A stretch of DNA of 64,000 nt from Chara braunii (taxonomy: Eukaryota; Streptophyta; Charophyceae; Charales; Characeae): assembly GCA_003427395.1 (NCBI GenBank), contig BFEA01000013.1:2580435-2644434 (forward strand), given 5' to 3'. The translations under genes and the position numbers were made by a program. Below the pieces are notes generated by a model. It saw only the letters and a program-made list of their open reading frames with translations. It had not been told where the DNA came from and ran no database searches. Position 1 is the stretch's first letter, and every line of letters begins with the position of its first letter. Positions 1 to 10,911 of the stretch are shown one piece after another.

Positions 1-1320
1 GTCAGAGAGTGAGAATCACGCAGTGTCTTCTCCCCATCTGTGCATGGCTAAACTTCCGCTACATACTCTGATCTGTGTACATTGTGGACTCTGCCTCCTC
101 TCCCCCTTCTCTTATGCATGTATGGGCGTGTATGAGACTGTCTGTGTGTGAGTGGCGGTAAAAATCGTCAGACAACCAAGTTCATAACACATAACAGATT
201 CTAGATGGGACTTGCAATCTTGGGTTGCTTTAATATTTCCACAGGGTATTTTTCTTTCTTTCTGTCTTTCATGCCTGTACCATTGAGCCACAGGGCACGT
301 TCCTATGAGGAGCTCGCTAGTAAGCAGCCACCTAAGAAATTTGCATGTATAGTCTCTCAAATTGTAAATCAGACTGTGTGTGTGTATCCACAAGATATCC
401 ACCACAAACCATTCCACTTACTGATTCTATCAACAATCATCAACGTTCTCAACCAACCCATTCCTGTCAACTCTAAAAAGGCCTCCTGAACAGTCCAGCA
501 CAGCACCCAAGCACACAAGACATAGGATAAAACAAGAAGCAACAGCAAAGCAAAAGCAGTGAGGCAACACTTCGGATGGAGGTCATGGGGGAGGCGGGAG
601 CAGCACACATGCAGTACACAAGACAGGGCAAAGAGGACAAGCAACAGACGAGAAAGTACAAGTACCAAAACCTGAACACTTAGAAGCAAAAAAAAAAAAA
701 GCTGATGATGATAGATTGTTTCGTCGGAGTTGCACAGAATCATCAGGAGGCTGAACCCTCAACAATCTGTGGAATCGCCTTATTGATGGTTTGGGTCATG
801 AACCCTTTGACCCTTGTTGAAGGCGGAATGTCCACGACCGGAACACAGCAGCAGGGCAACAACTCAGTGAAGCACCAGGCAATGCTCCAGAGCAACCCAA
901 CTGCATAATGCCATAAATGACAGGGCAAGCTGAGCACAGCAGTGGGCAGCAATTGATCGAATCACCAGGCAACACTCTCGGAGCAACCCAACTTCACAAC
1001 GCCAAAAATGACTGCAAGGAATGACAGGGCAACCGGACGAGCAGCACGGCAACCACGCAGTGAAGCACAAGGCAACATCAGCACAGCAGCCAAACTACAC
1101 GGGAAACAAGCAATGGACGCAGAAGGCATGGCACGTGGATGGGTGGCAAGGCAGCAGAGCAGCGAGGTACAAGGCAAGCAACACCGCAGCCACACCACAC
1201 AGTGCACACAGCAGCTTGCAAAGAACAACGGGCAGCAAGGCAGCGGTGGAGCGCAGACAAGGTAGTCTACACATCCAACACAGAGCAAAGCGGCACGTCA
1301 CCTACTCACATCACGGGTGA

Positions 1321-1430
1321 ACCCCGCAGACTGTTGGTTCCCACCACCCACTGAGCCAGGGAGTCACTCAGACGAACCCCGCAGACTGTTGGTTCCCACC
1401 ACCCACTGAGCCAGGGAGTCACTCAGACGA
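1321..1430. repeat. Tandem duplication, two identical 55-bp units
   Basis: The unit starting ACCCCGCAGACTGTTGG at 1321 recurs at 1376 with no visible difference. Perfect identity suggests a recent duplication. It carries no coding potential. Confidence 0.92.
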
Positions 1431-1623
1431 ACATCCGTCATCACCAGCTAATCGCAGAAATCCCGAACTGAGCGGCCCCCCTAAGAGCGCTGCAGGCTCT
1501 CCAAACGAGGAGTTACCAACTGTTTGTCACTGCTTAGAGGTGCGCGCTTAGACAGTTAAAAGTACACAGAAAAAAATCAAAGGACGAAAGACAGAGAACA
1601 TAGAGAAAGACATTACACAACCT

Positions 1624-1625
<2 letters not shown>

Positions 1626-1686
<61 letters not shown>
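1626..1686. repeat. (GT)n microsatellite
   Basis: About 30 uninterrupted GT units. A Cys-Val frame read through it is an artefact. Confidence 0.98.
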
Positions 1687-1687
<1 letters not shown>

Positions 1688-2895
1688 TCCCTTGGCATTC
1701 ACTTTTATGTCTTTGTGTTCCTGTGATGTGCCTTTCCTTTTCCTGTTACACAGTAACATATTGTGAGTCGATGGATTACAGTGTAGGGTCTGCCAGTGAA
1801 AAGTGCACCTGTTGCTTTGGTATTTGTTAAATCAATCTGGTGGCAGGTATATTTTCTTTGATGTGAGCAAAGGACGGGAGTCACATGCAGGCTCTGTTTC
1901 TTATCAGGTGTGTGTGCTTCTGAGCTGCGGATTGATTTCACAGAAGGGAGACGAAAAGAGATGGAAAGCAATGCGTGGTACTGTTATTGGATTGTCATTT
2001 GGGGGTTGACCGCCTGAGTGTCTATTGGGGAGGACGGCATGTGCAGTGGGCGAGGAAGGTCCATGAAGCAAATCCCGAAGGTTAGAATCGGTCCACAGTC
2101 TAGATTGGAGGTTCATAGTTATTTATGAGATGGAAAGTAAACAGTAGGGCAAAGGTGACCATTACTATCTCCCCCTTTGGATGATTGCATCTTTTCTATA
2201 CTACATAAGAATAAGGCCGGTCTCCTGTGAAGGGCCCGTGCTAGAACTGCTGACTGGTGGGGCGGAGGAACTGGAGGAGGAGTCTTTGGGGGACGTAGGC
2301 GTCAATCGGATTCACACAGTTCCTTTTTTATGTGTTTTTGTCATTTGGGCAGGGGTGAGAAGGCCACTCATTGACTGAATTCTCGTGAAGTCCTTTTTTT
2401 TGTTTGGTAGATGGCCCGTTTGTCAATTGGATTCACACGGAGTTCTCCTGGGCAGAGGAGGGAGGGCGACGCGGAAGCAGATTGTATCGGAATAAAACGT
2501 GTGCACTCGCTCGAACAACCACACACCTGAACCATCCAGAAACAGGTCATAGGTTTGAAGTGCAAGGGAATCATGAAAGGCATTCCACAATGCAGACCCG
2601 AAATTCGAATTTCAGGGTCAAGGTCTCAGGCTAAGGGAGGCCAAGTCGGCCAGTTCAGAAAGGTCACGGTCGGGTACCTTAGGAGTCAAGTTCAACAGGC
2701 ACCCAGTGAACAGTCACATCCAGAAGCAAAGGTTGCGTTCTATAAGCAAAAGTCATGTCTGATATTGAAAAGTCATATGCCACAGGCAAAGAACACTTCT
2801 CCAGGTTAAAGTCTTGTCCCAGAGGCAAGAGTCACATCCCACAGTCAAAGTCATGTTCCACAGGTGAAAAGTCGTGACTCACAGACCCAAGCAGC

Positions 2896-3161
2896 AGCAC
2901 ACCAATGAAAATTCGGGAAAGTACCAGGACTCGACATTCTGAAGCAAGTAGGCCATGGGCATGTGGTACCGGGTCCAAGTCAAGCCAAAGGAAGCAGAGG
3001 CTGGGACGAGCTGAGGCTCAGTCGAAGCAGCACACCAATGAAAATTTGGGAAAGTACCAGGCCTTGACATTCTGAAGCAAGCAGGCCGTGGGCATGTGGT
3101 ACCGGGTTCAAGTCAAGCAAAGGAAGCAGAGGCTGGGACGAGTTGAGGCTCAGTCCAAGTC
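2896..3161. repeat. Tandem duplication, two ~133-bp units
   Basis: The block beginning AGCACACCAATGAAAATT at 2896 is repeated from 3029 with a few substitutions. Both copies share CATGTGGTACCGGGT. No gene is involved. Confidence 0.9.
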
Positions 3162-3448
3162 AATAACAGGACTGGTCAGCCACATTGCAGGAGAGATTGC
3201 TCATTCGTGAGAAGTGTGGAAGTGCTGTTGAAGTGCTTGTGCGCTATCTGCGAGAGGCATGCGCGAGAGACCTGCTGGGCAGCGCTGTGCTGAGAGGGAA
3301 GGCGGCAATAGGCGCATAGCTAGTTGTAGGAGATAGAGCTGAGTAGTAGCGGATGTATTCAGAGTGAAGGTTCTCAAGTAGGGAGAGTTAGGGAGAGAGC
3401 GCATGCATGAAGAAGACCAGGAGGGACAGAGAGAGAGAGTGAAGACAG

Positions 3449-3451
<3 letters not shown>

Positions 3452-3533
<82 letters not shown>
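3452..3533. repeat. (GA)n microsatellite
   Basis: About 40 GA units without interruption. Confidence 0.98.
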
Positions 3534-3535
<2 letters not shown>

Positions 3536-3792
3536 CCTACCTTGATGAGGATGCTGGAATTGGGTTGTCGAACTCTTTGCTGATGGGCGCTTGGTGACTG
3601 GAACTCCAGAACTGCTTAATATCATGTTTGCATCCCTGCCGGCCGCCGACCGTATTGCAGCCGACCAGTAGGGCCGACCGGTCAGTGGTCTGCCGACGAG
3701 TCAGAAAACAACCATCCACTAATTGTTTTTCAGATCTGAGTTGGAAGCTGTACCGCGCTTGCTGAGTACAGCCCAGATCCGCTGAGAAATTT

Positions 3793-3995
3793 TGGGGATG
3801 GGGGGGTTGGGGGAGGGGTGTATAGGGGAGTATGGGGGTGGTATACTTGGGGGGGGGGGGGGGGGGGGAGTGGGGGGGGGGTTGGGGGGTTAGTTTGTGT
3901 TGGGGTGGGTTTTGTTGAGGGTATTGGGGGGCGGTTTGTGGGTTTTGGGGGGTGTATGGGGGTATTTTGGGGTGTTCGTGGGGTTATTGGGGGTT
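3793..3995 (+). repeat. G-rich block with many G-runs
   Basis: The plus strand carries more than a dozen runs of four or more G separated by short T-rich spacers, including one run of about 18 G near 3851-3868. The reverse strand reads as a proline-rich frame, which is a composition artefact. Runs of this kind can form G-quadruplexes. It lies between two patches (about 3640-3700 and 4045-4110) that share CCGACC/CGGTCGG words. Confidence 0.85.
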
Positions 3996-4044
3996 CTGGA
4001 CCCAAATTATTATTATTTTTTTTTGGCGGGGTGCTGAGGACCCC

Positions 4045-4110
4045 CGACCAGTAGGTGTCGACCAGCCGACCGGTCGGCGGGTCGGCAGCCGACCAGTCAA
4101 GGGTCGCCAA
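4045..4110. repeat. Short inverted GACCGGTCGG-type repeats
   Basis: CGACCAG, CCGACCGGTCGG and GGTCGGCAGCCGACC recur and can fold back. A related patch (CCGACCAGTAGGGCCGACCGG) lies at 3660-3682, so the two patches bracket the G-rich block. Confidence 0.6.
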
Positions 4111-4375
4111 CGGTCAGGTTGTGCAACACTTCTTAATATGATAATTTGTTGGAATTTCTGAGCTGCGCATATCTGGACCCCAGTGTGGATTTCGTGTGAT
4201 CTCTCAATGTGTGTGTGTGCTCAAGGCGTCGAGCACAGAGGCACAATGCAATCAGATGTCCAAAAAAAAAAAAAAAAGAAACACATTCCATCAGATGTCC
4301 TAAAACAAAAAAGAACAAACCCACCGCAATGTGGCTGTTGGCAAACCAGCCATGCGTNCCAATTNNAGTGGGNNC

Positions 4376-4378
<3 letters not shown>

Positions 4379-4422
<44 letters not shown>

Positions 4423-4462
4423 NGTGNGNNNGTGTGTGTGTGNGTGTGTGTGTGTGTGTGTG
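4379..4462. repeat. (GT)n microsatellite with ambiguous bases
   Basis: The GT tract contains scattered N between 4423 and 4443 and is preceded by more N near 4358-4375, so the assembly here is low quality. Confidence 0.95.
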
Positions 4463-5452
4463 CTCTTTCGCTGTGGTTTTGTGGGAGAGTGTCTGTTGGT
4501 ACCATCAAGGCCACATGGTATGAGCCACCCCACTTGGCACCACCTGCTCCACATGGTACCACCCTCACCCACATGATGCCGTCTGTGTGCCAAGGGCAGA
4601 GTTGTGCCTGTCTTTCTTTTTTTGGGGGGGAACATGTATGTGTCTGTGTGTTTTGGTGGTTGTGCGCATCTTTGCACCATTTGTATGGGCCCGCCTGCAT
4701 GGTGCCACCCAACCCACAGTATTGCCGAGGCCACGTTATGCGACACGTCTAGCATGCTACCGCCTTCCAGTGCACAGCATAATACCACCCACGCGCTAGT
4801 ACCCCCCAGCAGTGCCAAGGGGCAAGCTGTGTCTAAGTGTGTGTGTGAGTGTTTTGGGGGGTCTTAAATCGCCAGTACACGACCCCAGCCTTGCTGAAAA
4901 GAAAACTCGTCGCCTACGAAAATTTTGAAGGCCCAGCACCGTGGATAAATTGAATCGGCGGCGGGCGGCCCTCCGAAAAGGGTCCGTGGCCCATAGCTGG
5001 ATGTACTGGTGGTTTGAGTTATTTTTGTCCTGTGTGCCTGTACAAAGTGACTCTTCGCAGACAGGATAGTCTTGTATCCATCTGTAGGCTCCGTATCTGG
5101 TCCAGTGCAGGCTGCTGATTCAGCGAGTGGTTGGGACCGATGGAATTCGACCCACACCTCGAGGCACATAGGTCGGCCTCCATTTCGCACTGCAGAGCTC
5201 TGATATTTCTGGACGGCCCAGAACGAGGACTTGAGCGGAGGCTGGCCAGACAAGCGCTACATATACCGAGCCTACTCGAGCTCCGAGACATTCAGCTTTT
5301 TTTCTGGACTTGGTTGGCTGCGAAGTTGCGACACAGAAGCACTGGACTGATAGGAGAGAGGTGTAGGAGGAGATGGCACCCACCTTCTGGCATTATATCA
5401 ACTGCTCCCAATTTGAGCCCAGTTATCCGCAACTTCAGCAGCTCAAGGTGCC

Positions 5453-5478
5453 AGAGAGAGAGAGAGAGAGAGAGAAAG
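5453..5478. repeat. Short (GA)n tract
   Basis: About 11 GA units with one AAAG interruption. Confidence 0.9.
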
Positions 5479-5702
5479 AGCTGAGGTCTTCTTCTTCTGG
5501 TGCCACTGCTGCTGCTGCTTCTCTCCCCATCTGGGCGTTTGTAGTCTGGTGAATCTTCTTCATGGTTCGTTTTTCTGGCATGTTTATCTTTATCATCGTG
5601 TCTTTTGGTTAACGTTTGCCTTCTGTTACGGGTATAATTAAATACTAAAAAAGATAGATTTTAGATACATATCGATAGAGATATGCAAATTTTACATTGT
5701 AC

Positions 5703-6220
5703 TGTGAGGGTTGCCCCTCGGCATAAGGCCCTGCAGCAGGCGCGTGCCAGCCCTAAATGAAGGTGGGCCCCCTCTAATCTCAATATGCCCTGAATTCGTC
5801 AATTTTTGCAAATCTTGGTGCGCGTCAGACAGTTGCCACGTGCGAGCTGGTTACATCCGCTTTCTTCGTGAGAATTGGAAATATGCGCGAGCCTTCCAGG
5901 CTCTTCCAGCAACGTGGTCGAAGCAGGGAACACCACACGGTTGTGCCTGGGGGGTTGGGCATGCCTAACCAATTCGGTCCCAGGCCGCCGTCTACTTTGC
6001 ATATATCAAAGTGCCTGGCCGAGGTGAAGGCATTCGGGCACTGGCTTGTGCAAGCGGCAGCGCAGCTGGAGCGTGCTCTCGCAGGCTGCTTGCTGTGCGC
6101 TAAGCAGATGCCGGGTGCCCGCAGGCGTCGAGGAAGAAGAAGGGTGCTGCTGAGGGCAGCACCATAGCCAGCCCCCATAGCCGGGCTTGGCTTGGACAAA
6201 GTCATTGGAGGTGGTGGTGG
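5703..6220 (+). mobile_element. Element C, 5' LTR, first part
   Basis: It starts TGTGAGGG and carries the family marker CCCTAAATGAAGGTGGGCC, which resembles CCCTAAGTGAAGGCGGGCC in the other A/C/D-family LTRs. At 6220 it is broken by element B and resumes at 27435. The last four bases, GTGG (6217-6220), are repeated at 27435-27438 as the duplication made by B. Joined length is about 940 bp. Confidence 0.8.
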
Positions 6221-6681
6221 TGAAGCATGCTCAATCGAGCAATGCATGGGGAGCCAAGGATCCGCAAAGTGATGAAATGGACTCGACTGGACAACACAGT
6301 GTCAGCAAAACATCAACAGCAGTGTACATCCAGATACAAAACAGTGCAACGGAAGATTCAAGAATATGACCTGACCCGTCAGATACTGACGTGACATCCC
6401 GTCATACATCACTCATGTGAGAGGGAGGAGGGACCGTGTACATAGACGAAAGGTCCCTCCTTGCACATGCACATGGGGGAGGTGCCACGAACGAGAGATG
6501 GGGGAAGAGGCGACACGAAGACGGAGGCGAGGGAGAAAACGAGACCGTGATAGCGAAGTCCAAAATAGTCTCCCTATCGAAAGTCCAATCAATTTCTGTC
6601 ACGAAAATGTCGGATCAGATCCCGGGCATCATGCCCGAAGTAACCTCCCCCAGTAACCTCTCTCTCTCTCTCTCTCTGAAA

Positions 6682-6716
<35 letters not shown>

Positions 6717-7402
6717 AGAAGAAGAGGGGGGAGGGCGAGAACAGATAGAAGAAGAAGAAGATGATGTCGTCCTCCTCACTGTCTCACCTGCAAGTAACTG
6801 GTGCCAAGTACTGACGTCGCCGGCGTACGCTGTGCTGCAGGTCGCTGGAACCAGATCCAGCTATGGCTCCCAGGTACATACTCAAACGCTGCAGGGATGG
6901 CCTCCGCCCTGTCGCCCTATCTACTCCCCTACCTCTAGTGCAGCGCAGCGCTGTTGCGTGCGGTGCTGGTCCAGCAGTGTGTCGCCCAAGAAGTGAGCTA
7001 CTCGGACTTTGTGTGTGCCCAGCCGCTGCCCAGCTATAAGTAGCGCTGGGCCTGGCTGGGCACGCCTCTGATGCTGGCCTCAAACGGCCCACTCAGTATG
7101 GGCTCCTATCGGGCGTCCAGACCACACTGCTGATGCAGCAAGGCGCAAAAATGCGCCTGGCCTAAAAACAGCCTCGCTCCTGTGTACCCAGCCCAAGGTG
7201 TGGCCTTGGGGCCTGCAAGTCCGAACGACGTCTGCACAGACAAAAATAGGACAGCAAATAAGTAAGTGAATAAATAAATAAATAAATGCTGTCTGAAAAC
7301 GAAACGTGCGGCCTAGGGGCCGCCAAGGCACGTGGCCTGTGGGCCCCTCAGCAACCCTCGGGCCCCTGAAATGGGGCCCGTGTGCAGGCTCAGCATGTAA
7401 CA
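6221..7402 (-). mobile_element. Element B 3' LTR
   Basis: On the minus strand it reads TGTTACATGC...GCATGCTTCA, an imperfect 10-bp terminal inverted repeat. It aligns with 26094-27434 over its whole length. It contains a (CT)n-(GAA)n compound microsatellite. A lone short frame at 6436-6996 runs through that microsatellite and is not considered a gene. Confidence 0.88.
6658..6727. repeat. (CT)n then (GAA)n compound microsatellite in LTR B (3')
   Basis: About 10 CT units followed by about 15 GAA units. The partner LTR has a much longer CT tract (26548-26668). Confidence 0.95.
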
Positions 7403-7511
7403 CCCCCCCCTCCTTATGAAGTCAAGTCAGGTCGAGGGCGAAATGCGGCCCGTGTGCAGGCTGAGCATGTAAACCCCCCCCCTCCTTATGAAGTCAAGCC
7501 GGGTCGAGGGC
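7368..7511. repeat. 72-bp tandem duplication across the LTR/polypurine junction of element B
   Basis: GGCCCGTGTGCAGGCT-GCATGTAA plus the C-rich tract and CCTCCTTATGAAGTCAAG occur at 7368-7439 and again at 7440-7511. Each copy therefore contains the LTR start and the polypurine tract (AAGGAGGGGGGG on the minus strand). Either copy could have been the functional junction. The outer one (7402) agrees with the partner LTR. Confidence 0.88.
7403..7416 (-). other. Polypurine tract of element B
   Basis: Minus strand AAGGAGGGGGGG sits directly before the 3' LTR start TGTTACATGC, the expected position for plus-strand DNA priming. Confidence 0.75.
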
Positions 7512-8582
7512 GAAGCTGACGATCCGAAGGTGGAACCTGGACGTGAGTACGGTGTGGAGCCAAAGGTACCAGCTTGCCTTGTAGCTTGCGTTCGTAACGT
7601 GTGAGAACATTGGGCGTTGTTGCCTGAAGTTCCGCACGGGTCAACCAACGGTCAGCCTTATGGCTAAAGTAAGAGAAATGTACCAAGTACTATGTCGGCC
7701 TATTGCCGTAGCGTCGCTGGGAGATGATGTTGCCAACCTCTTGAAAACCGTCCATATAGGGTGGGTCTTGCGATCGTCGTCCGGGAAAGCCGTCATGTTC
7801 CGCTGGACTGAACAGCGCTAACTTAGAACAATGGAAGACTGGGTAGACGGGCAAGTGGGCGGGCACCTGAATGACAAATGAGGGTCCTTCGGGTGCATCC
7901 CCAGCGGGGCCCACAATAGACCAGGGCCCCATCCATTTCGGAAGGAGCTTGCAAGAGATATCTTGCTCGAGGTTGAACTCCGCAGCGGAGACCCATATGA
8001 GGTCGCGCGCGGAACGGACAAGGAAGACCCTAGTGGTTGGCCTGTTGGCTCATACGTTGCTGCGTCTTTGACATCTGGTCGCGTGCCTTGACAAGGAGCT
8101 CTTGCATCCGACGAATGAAGAGAAGATGGTCGGCGCTCTCTGCTGCCCGTGGGTTAATCGTGTCCAACGGAGAAGTAACCGGCGAGCCATGCTCGAACTG
8201 AAAGGGCGACATCTCGATAGCCGGATGGATAGACGAGTTGTATGCCAACTCGACATCCGGCAACCACTCAACCCAATGAGAGTGCGAAGTAGGACCTGTG
8301 CGGTCTGATGCGCCCTCTCCGTTTGGCCATCGGTTTGGGGGTGGCGAGACGAACTCGGCTTGAGAGATGAGCCCCATCGTTTGATGAGCGTGAACCAAAA
8401 ATCGAACATGAACCGAGTGTCGCGGTCACAAACGATTCCCTTGGGGTAACCCTTGGTTCGAATCCATCATAGCAGCAAGGCAAAAACATGGCAAACTTGG
8501 TGAGTCGGTCGACCACCGTGAGAATCCCATCCACACCAGTCTTGTGCTTGGGGAACGACCCGGTAATGTCCATGGCAATCAC
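7486..8582 (-). pseudogene. Element B integrase core, GPY/F and chromodomain (broken)
   Basis: This is the C-terminal half of pol. On the minus strand, AMDITGSFP (8582-8550) carries the first catalytic Asp of the integrase core. After a frameshift near 8460 the frame gives CDRDTRF (second Asp) and HPQTDGQTERAHQT (catalytic Glu), then WLPDVELAYNSSIHP. Further frameshifts lead to QDISCKLLP, GPWSIVGPAGDAPEGPSFV with HLPVYPVFHCSKL (GPY/F module, 7932-7690), then RWLTRAELQATTPNVL (chromodomain end, about 7650-7590). Integrase joins element cDNA to host DNA, and the chromodomain would steer it to chromatin. At least three frame breaks mean no intact protein. Domain order and motifs are as in chromoviruses. 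Closest relative in the window is element E. Confidence 0.88.
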
Positions 8583-8588
8583 TTCCCT

Positions 8589-9173
8589 TCAGCGCAAGGG
8601 GACCGGTAATGGTCGCAACTCGCCATACGAACGATGATTGTGGGATTTGCAACGTCGGCAAACCTCGCATGACTCGCAATAGCGTGTGACGTCGTCGAGA
8701 AGACCGGGCCACCAAAAGCGCTCGTGGAGTCGGCCAATCGCACGATTGACTCCAAAATGTCCGGTGGCGGGAGCGCCGTGGAACTCTCCAAAAAGCCGCA
8801 TGTGCAAGTTTGAATCTTGCAGCACACAAAGAAGATCCTTCCCCCTTGAGTGGACGAGCAAATATCCCTTTTGGATCCGATAGTGCGATGGCATCGGATT
8901 GGGAGACGAACAATTCGCATGCTTGTCGCGAAACTCGGGGTCGGTTTGGTAGTCACGGATGAAGTTGTCCTGAAAGTCGTCGTCAATCTCAAAAGTCGAG
9001 TAGACTGCGGTACAATGGTCCGGACGCTGCGAAAGAGCATTCGCAAAACGGTTTGACTTGCTCGGAATGTGGTCGGGGAAGTCAAACTGGTCGATAAAGG
9101 TCATCCAACGGGCAATGGTGCTATTGACCGTGTCTTGGGTCTTGAAGAAGACCAACGGATTGTTATCTGTCAA
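8589..9173 (-). pseudogene. Element B RNase H C-terminus and integrase zinc-binding domain
   Basis: An open run of 194 codons. It begins TDNNPLVFFKTQDT (RNase H, third acidic residue) and continues through DQFDFPDHIPSKSNRFANALSQRP, where the usual ADSLSRRP motif has become ANALSQRP, losing the fourth RNase H Asp. The middle is the linker ending RIQKGYLLVHSRGKDLLCV. The end is the integrase zinc-binding module: EFHGAPATGHFG (two His) and CESCEVCRRC (Cys pair). Compared with the matching segment of element E, the architecture is the same, so this is a mid-pol fragment and not a separate gene. The N-terminal half of RNase H is lost in the scrambled segment upstream on the minus strand. Confidence 0.88.
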
Positions 9174-10130
9174 CCATCGGAACTGCCGTCGATCGAGAAG
9201 AAAATGTCGTCAGCGCTTGAGTGCGTGTACGAAGGCCAAGTGCACGGCGGGCACTTTCTTGCCAAAGCACTCGATCGGGTGCCAGTCCACGCCATCATGC
9301 TGCTCGATAGCTGGACGCATCGGTAGTGACGCGTGTCGGCAAAAGCGGATCATAGATGCGCAACACCTTAGCAATGCGGCTTTGAGGGCCAGAAAGGAAG
9401 CCGACGCATTGTCGTCGAAGTGGAATGGTCGGTCCTCGCATTGAAGCTTTGGATAAATGGGCCGCGATCTTCGAGTATCCCTTGATGAAGCATTGATAGA
9501 AGCCAGCTAAGCCAAGGAAGGATCGGACGTTCGTGACGCTCTTTGGCTACGGCCACTCTTGGATGGCTTAAATCTTGTATGACAACGGATTGATGCCCTC
9601 CGATGTGACAAAATGGCCCGAGTTCGTGACGTTTTTTGGCTACGGCCACTCTTGGATGGCTTAAATCTTGTTCGACAACGGATTGATGCCCTCCGATGTG
9701 ACAAAATGGCCCGAGTACTCCAACTCTTGACGCATCGGTAGTGACACGTGTCAGCAAAAGCGGATCATAGATGCGCAACACCTTAGCAATCCGGCTTTGA
9801 GGGCCAAAAAGGAAGTCGGCACATTGTCGTCGAAGTCGAATAGCCGATTCCTCGCACTGTCGTCGAGCACTCCAACTCTTGACACATCGGTAGTGACACG
9901 TGTCGGCAAAAGCGGATCATAGATGCGCAACACCTTAGCAATGCGGCTTGAATCTTGTCCGACAACAAATTGATGCCCTCCGGTGTGACAAAATAGCCCG
10001 AGTACGAACTCTTGACGCATCAGTAGTGACGTGTGTCGGCCACTCTTGGATGGCTTGAATCTTGTCCGACAACGGACTGATGCCCTCCGGTGTGAGAAAA
10101 TGGCCCGAGTACTGCAACTCTTGACGCACG
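9174..10130 (-). repeat. Scrambled, multiply repeated connection/RNase H segment of element B
   Basis: Two short modules from the same stretch of pol are reiterated. Module 1 (minus strand coding VTTDASRVG, plus-strand word GCAAAAGCGGATCATAGATG) occurs near 9340, 9760 and 9917. Module 2 (plus-strand word CACTCTTGGATGGCTT and GATGCCCTCCG) occurs near 9560, 9650 and 10050, with a partial copy near 9960. A normal chromovirus has each once. The result is an unreadable patchwork between RT and RNase H. Polymerase template switching or repeated slippage would give this; an assembly error is an alternative. Confidence 0.85.
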
Positions 10131-10900
10131 AATTCGCACTTGTCGCGGTTGGCTTTGTACTTGACGTGACGGAGCATCTCCAACACATGTCGAAAGTGCT
10201 CGAGATGTTCCTCCAAGGTTCGGCTATAGACAAGAATGTCGTTAAAGTAGACCAGCACAAACCGGTCCAACATTGTGCGAAACTCATTGGTAATCGCCCA
10301 CTTGAAAAGTTGTTGGGGCATTGGTGACACCAAAAGGCATAACAACCCACTCAAAACGCCCGTACCACGTCTTGACGAATTTGTAACGATCTTGCGGGCG
10401 TAGCGAGATCTGGTGATAGCTCGACTGCAAGTCCAACTTCGAAAAGAATTTTGCGCCGCCCAAACGCTCGAGAAAGTCGTCAATGCGCGGAAGAGGTCTC
10501 GCATTCTTGACGATTTGTGCATTGAGCTTGCGGTAATCGATGCACAAACGAAGATCCTTGTTCTTCTTCCGTACCAAAAGAACTGGCGCACCGTATGGTG
10601 AGCTATCCAACCCTTGTCCAACAGATCATCGAGTTGCGCGAGGAGAACCGCGAGCTCTTCCTCGCTCATGCGATAGATGCATCGTTTCGACGGCACGACA
10701 CCGGCCTCAAGAATGATCCCGTGGGCCGATCTGGCACCACACCGGTAGGAGACTCGAAGATGTCGGTGAACTCGTGGAGTAACCGCACCACTCGGGGGTT
10801 CGAAGACAAGTCTGTAGATGAAGATTCGGTCGCCGCGACGGGGCCGTAGAAAACATAAGTCTATCTCGTCGGTCCGCTCGTATGCGCAAGTGGCCCGAAA
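10131..10900 (-). pseudogene. Element B reverse transcriptase (broken, YFND at the active site)
   Basis: This would copy element RNA into DNA. On the minus strand the order is RMSEEELAVLLAQLDDLLDKGWI (N-terminal linker, about 10690-10610), [51 protein letters not shown] and MPFGVTNAPTTFQ (fingers/palm, 10610-10310). In a shifted frame, LVYFNDILVYSRT follows (about 10260-10220). The universal YxDD box is YFND here, so the first of the two catalytic aspartates is Asn. KANRDKCEFVRQELQYSGHFLTPEGI closes the palm. At least two frame changes separate these blocks. Elements E and F have related RTs with YPDD and YLDD. Confidence 0.88.
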
Positions 10901-10911
10901 AGACTTGGCCA

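Larger units (their letters stand above)
1..5702. other. Non-coding flank before the nested retroelement cluster
   Basis: I see no credible gene here. Open frames are short and unlike any protein, and most arise from simple repeats. The stretch holds microsatellites, two tandem duplications, a G-rich block and degenerate short repeats (for example 2640-2880, with recurring variants of AGGCAAAGTCATGT; and 4500-4810, with recurring GGTACCACC/GGTGCCACC words). It ends where an LTR begins at 5703 (TGTGAGGG). Unrecognised decayed transposons or host introns could be hidden in it. Confidence 0.6.

Noticed and set aside
1630-1830. Frame starting with Cys-Val repeats
   Set aside because: It is a direct reading of the (GT)n microsatellite. 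The same holds for frames at 4183-4752.
3201-3597. Ser-Leu and Arg-Glu repeat frames
   Set aside because: Both are readings of the (GA)n tract, without protein-like sequence beyond it.
3730-4110. 126-residue proline-rich frame on the minus strand
   Set aside because: It arises from the G-run block. No signal, motif or neighbour supports a gene.
6436-6996. 186-residue frame with Glu run
   Set aside because: It lies inside LTR B and passes through the CT/GAA microsatellite. The partner LTR does not keep it.
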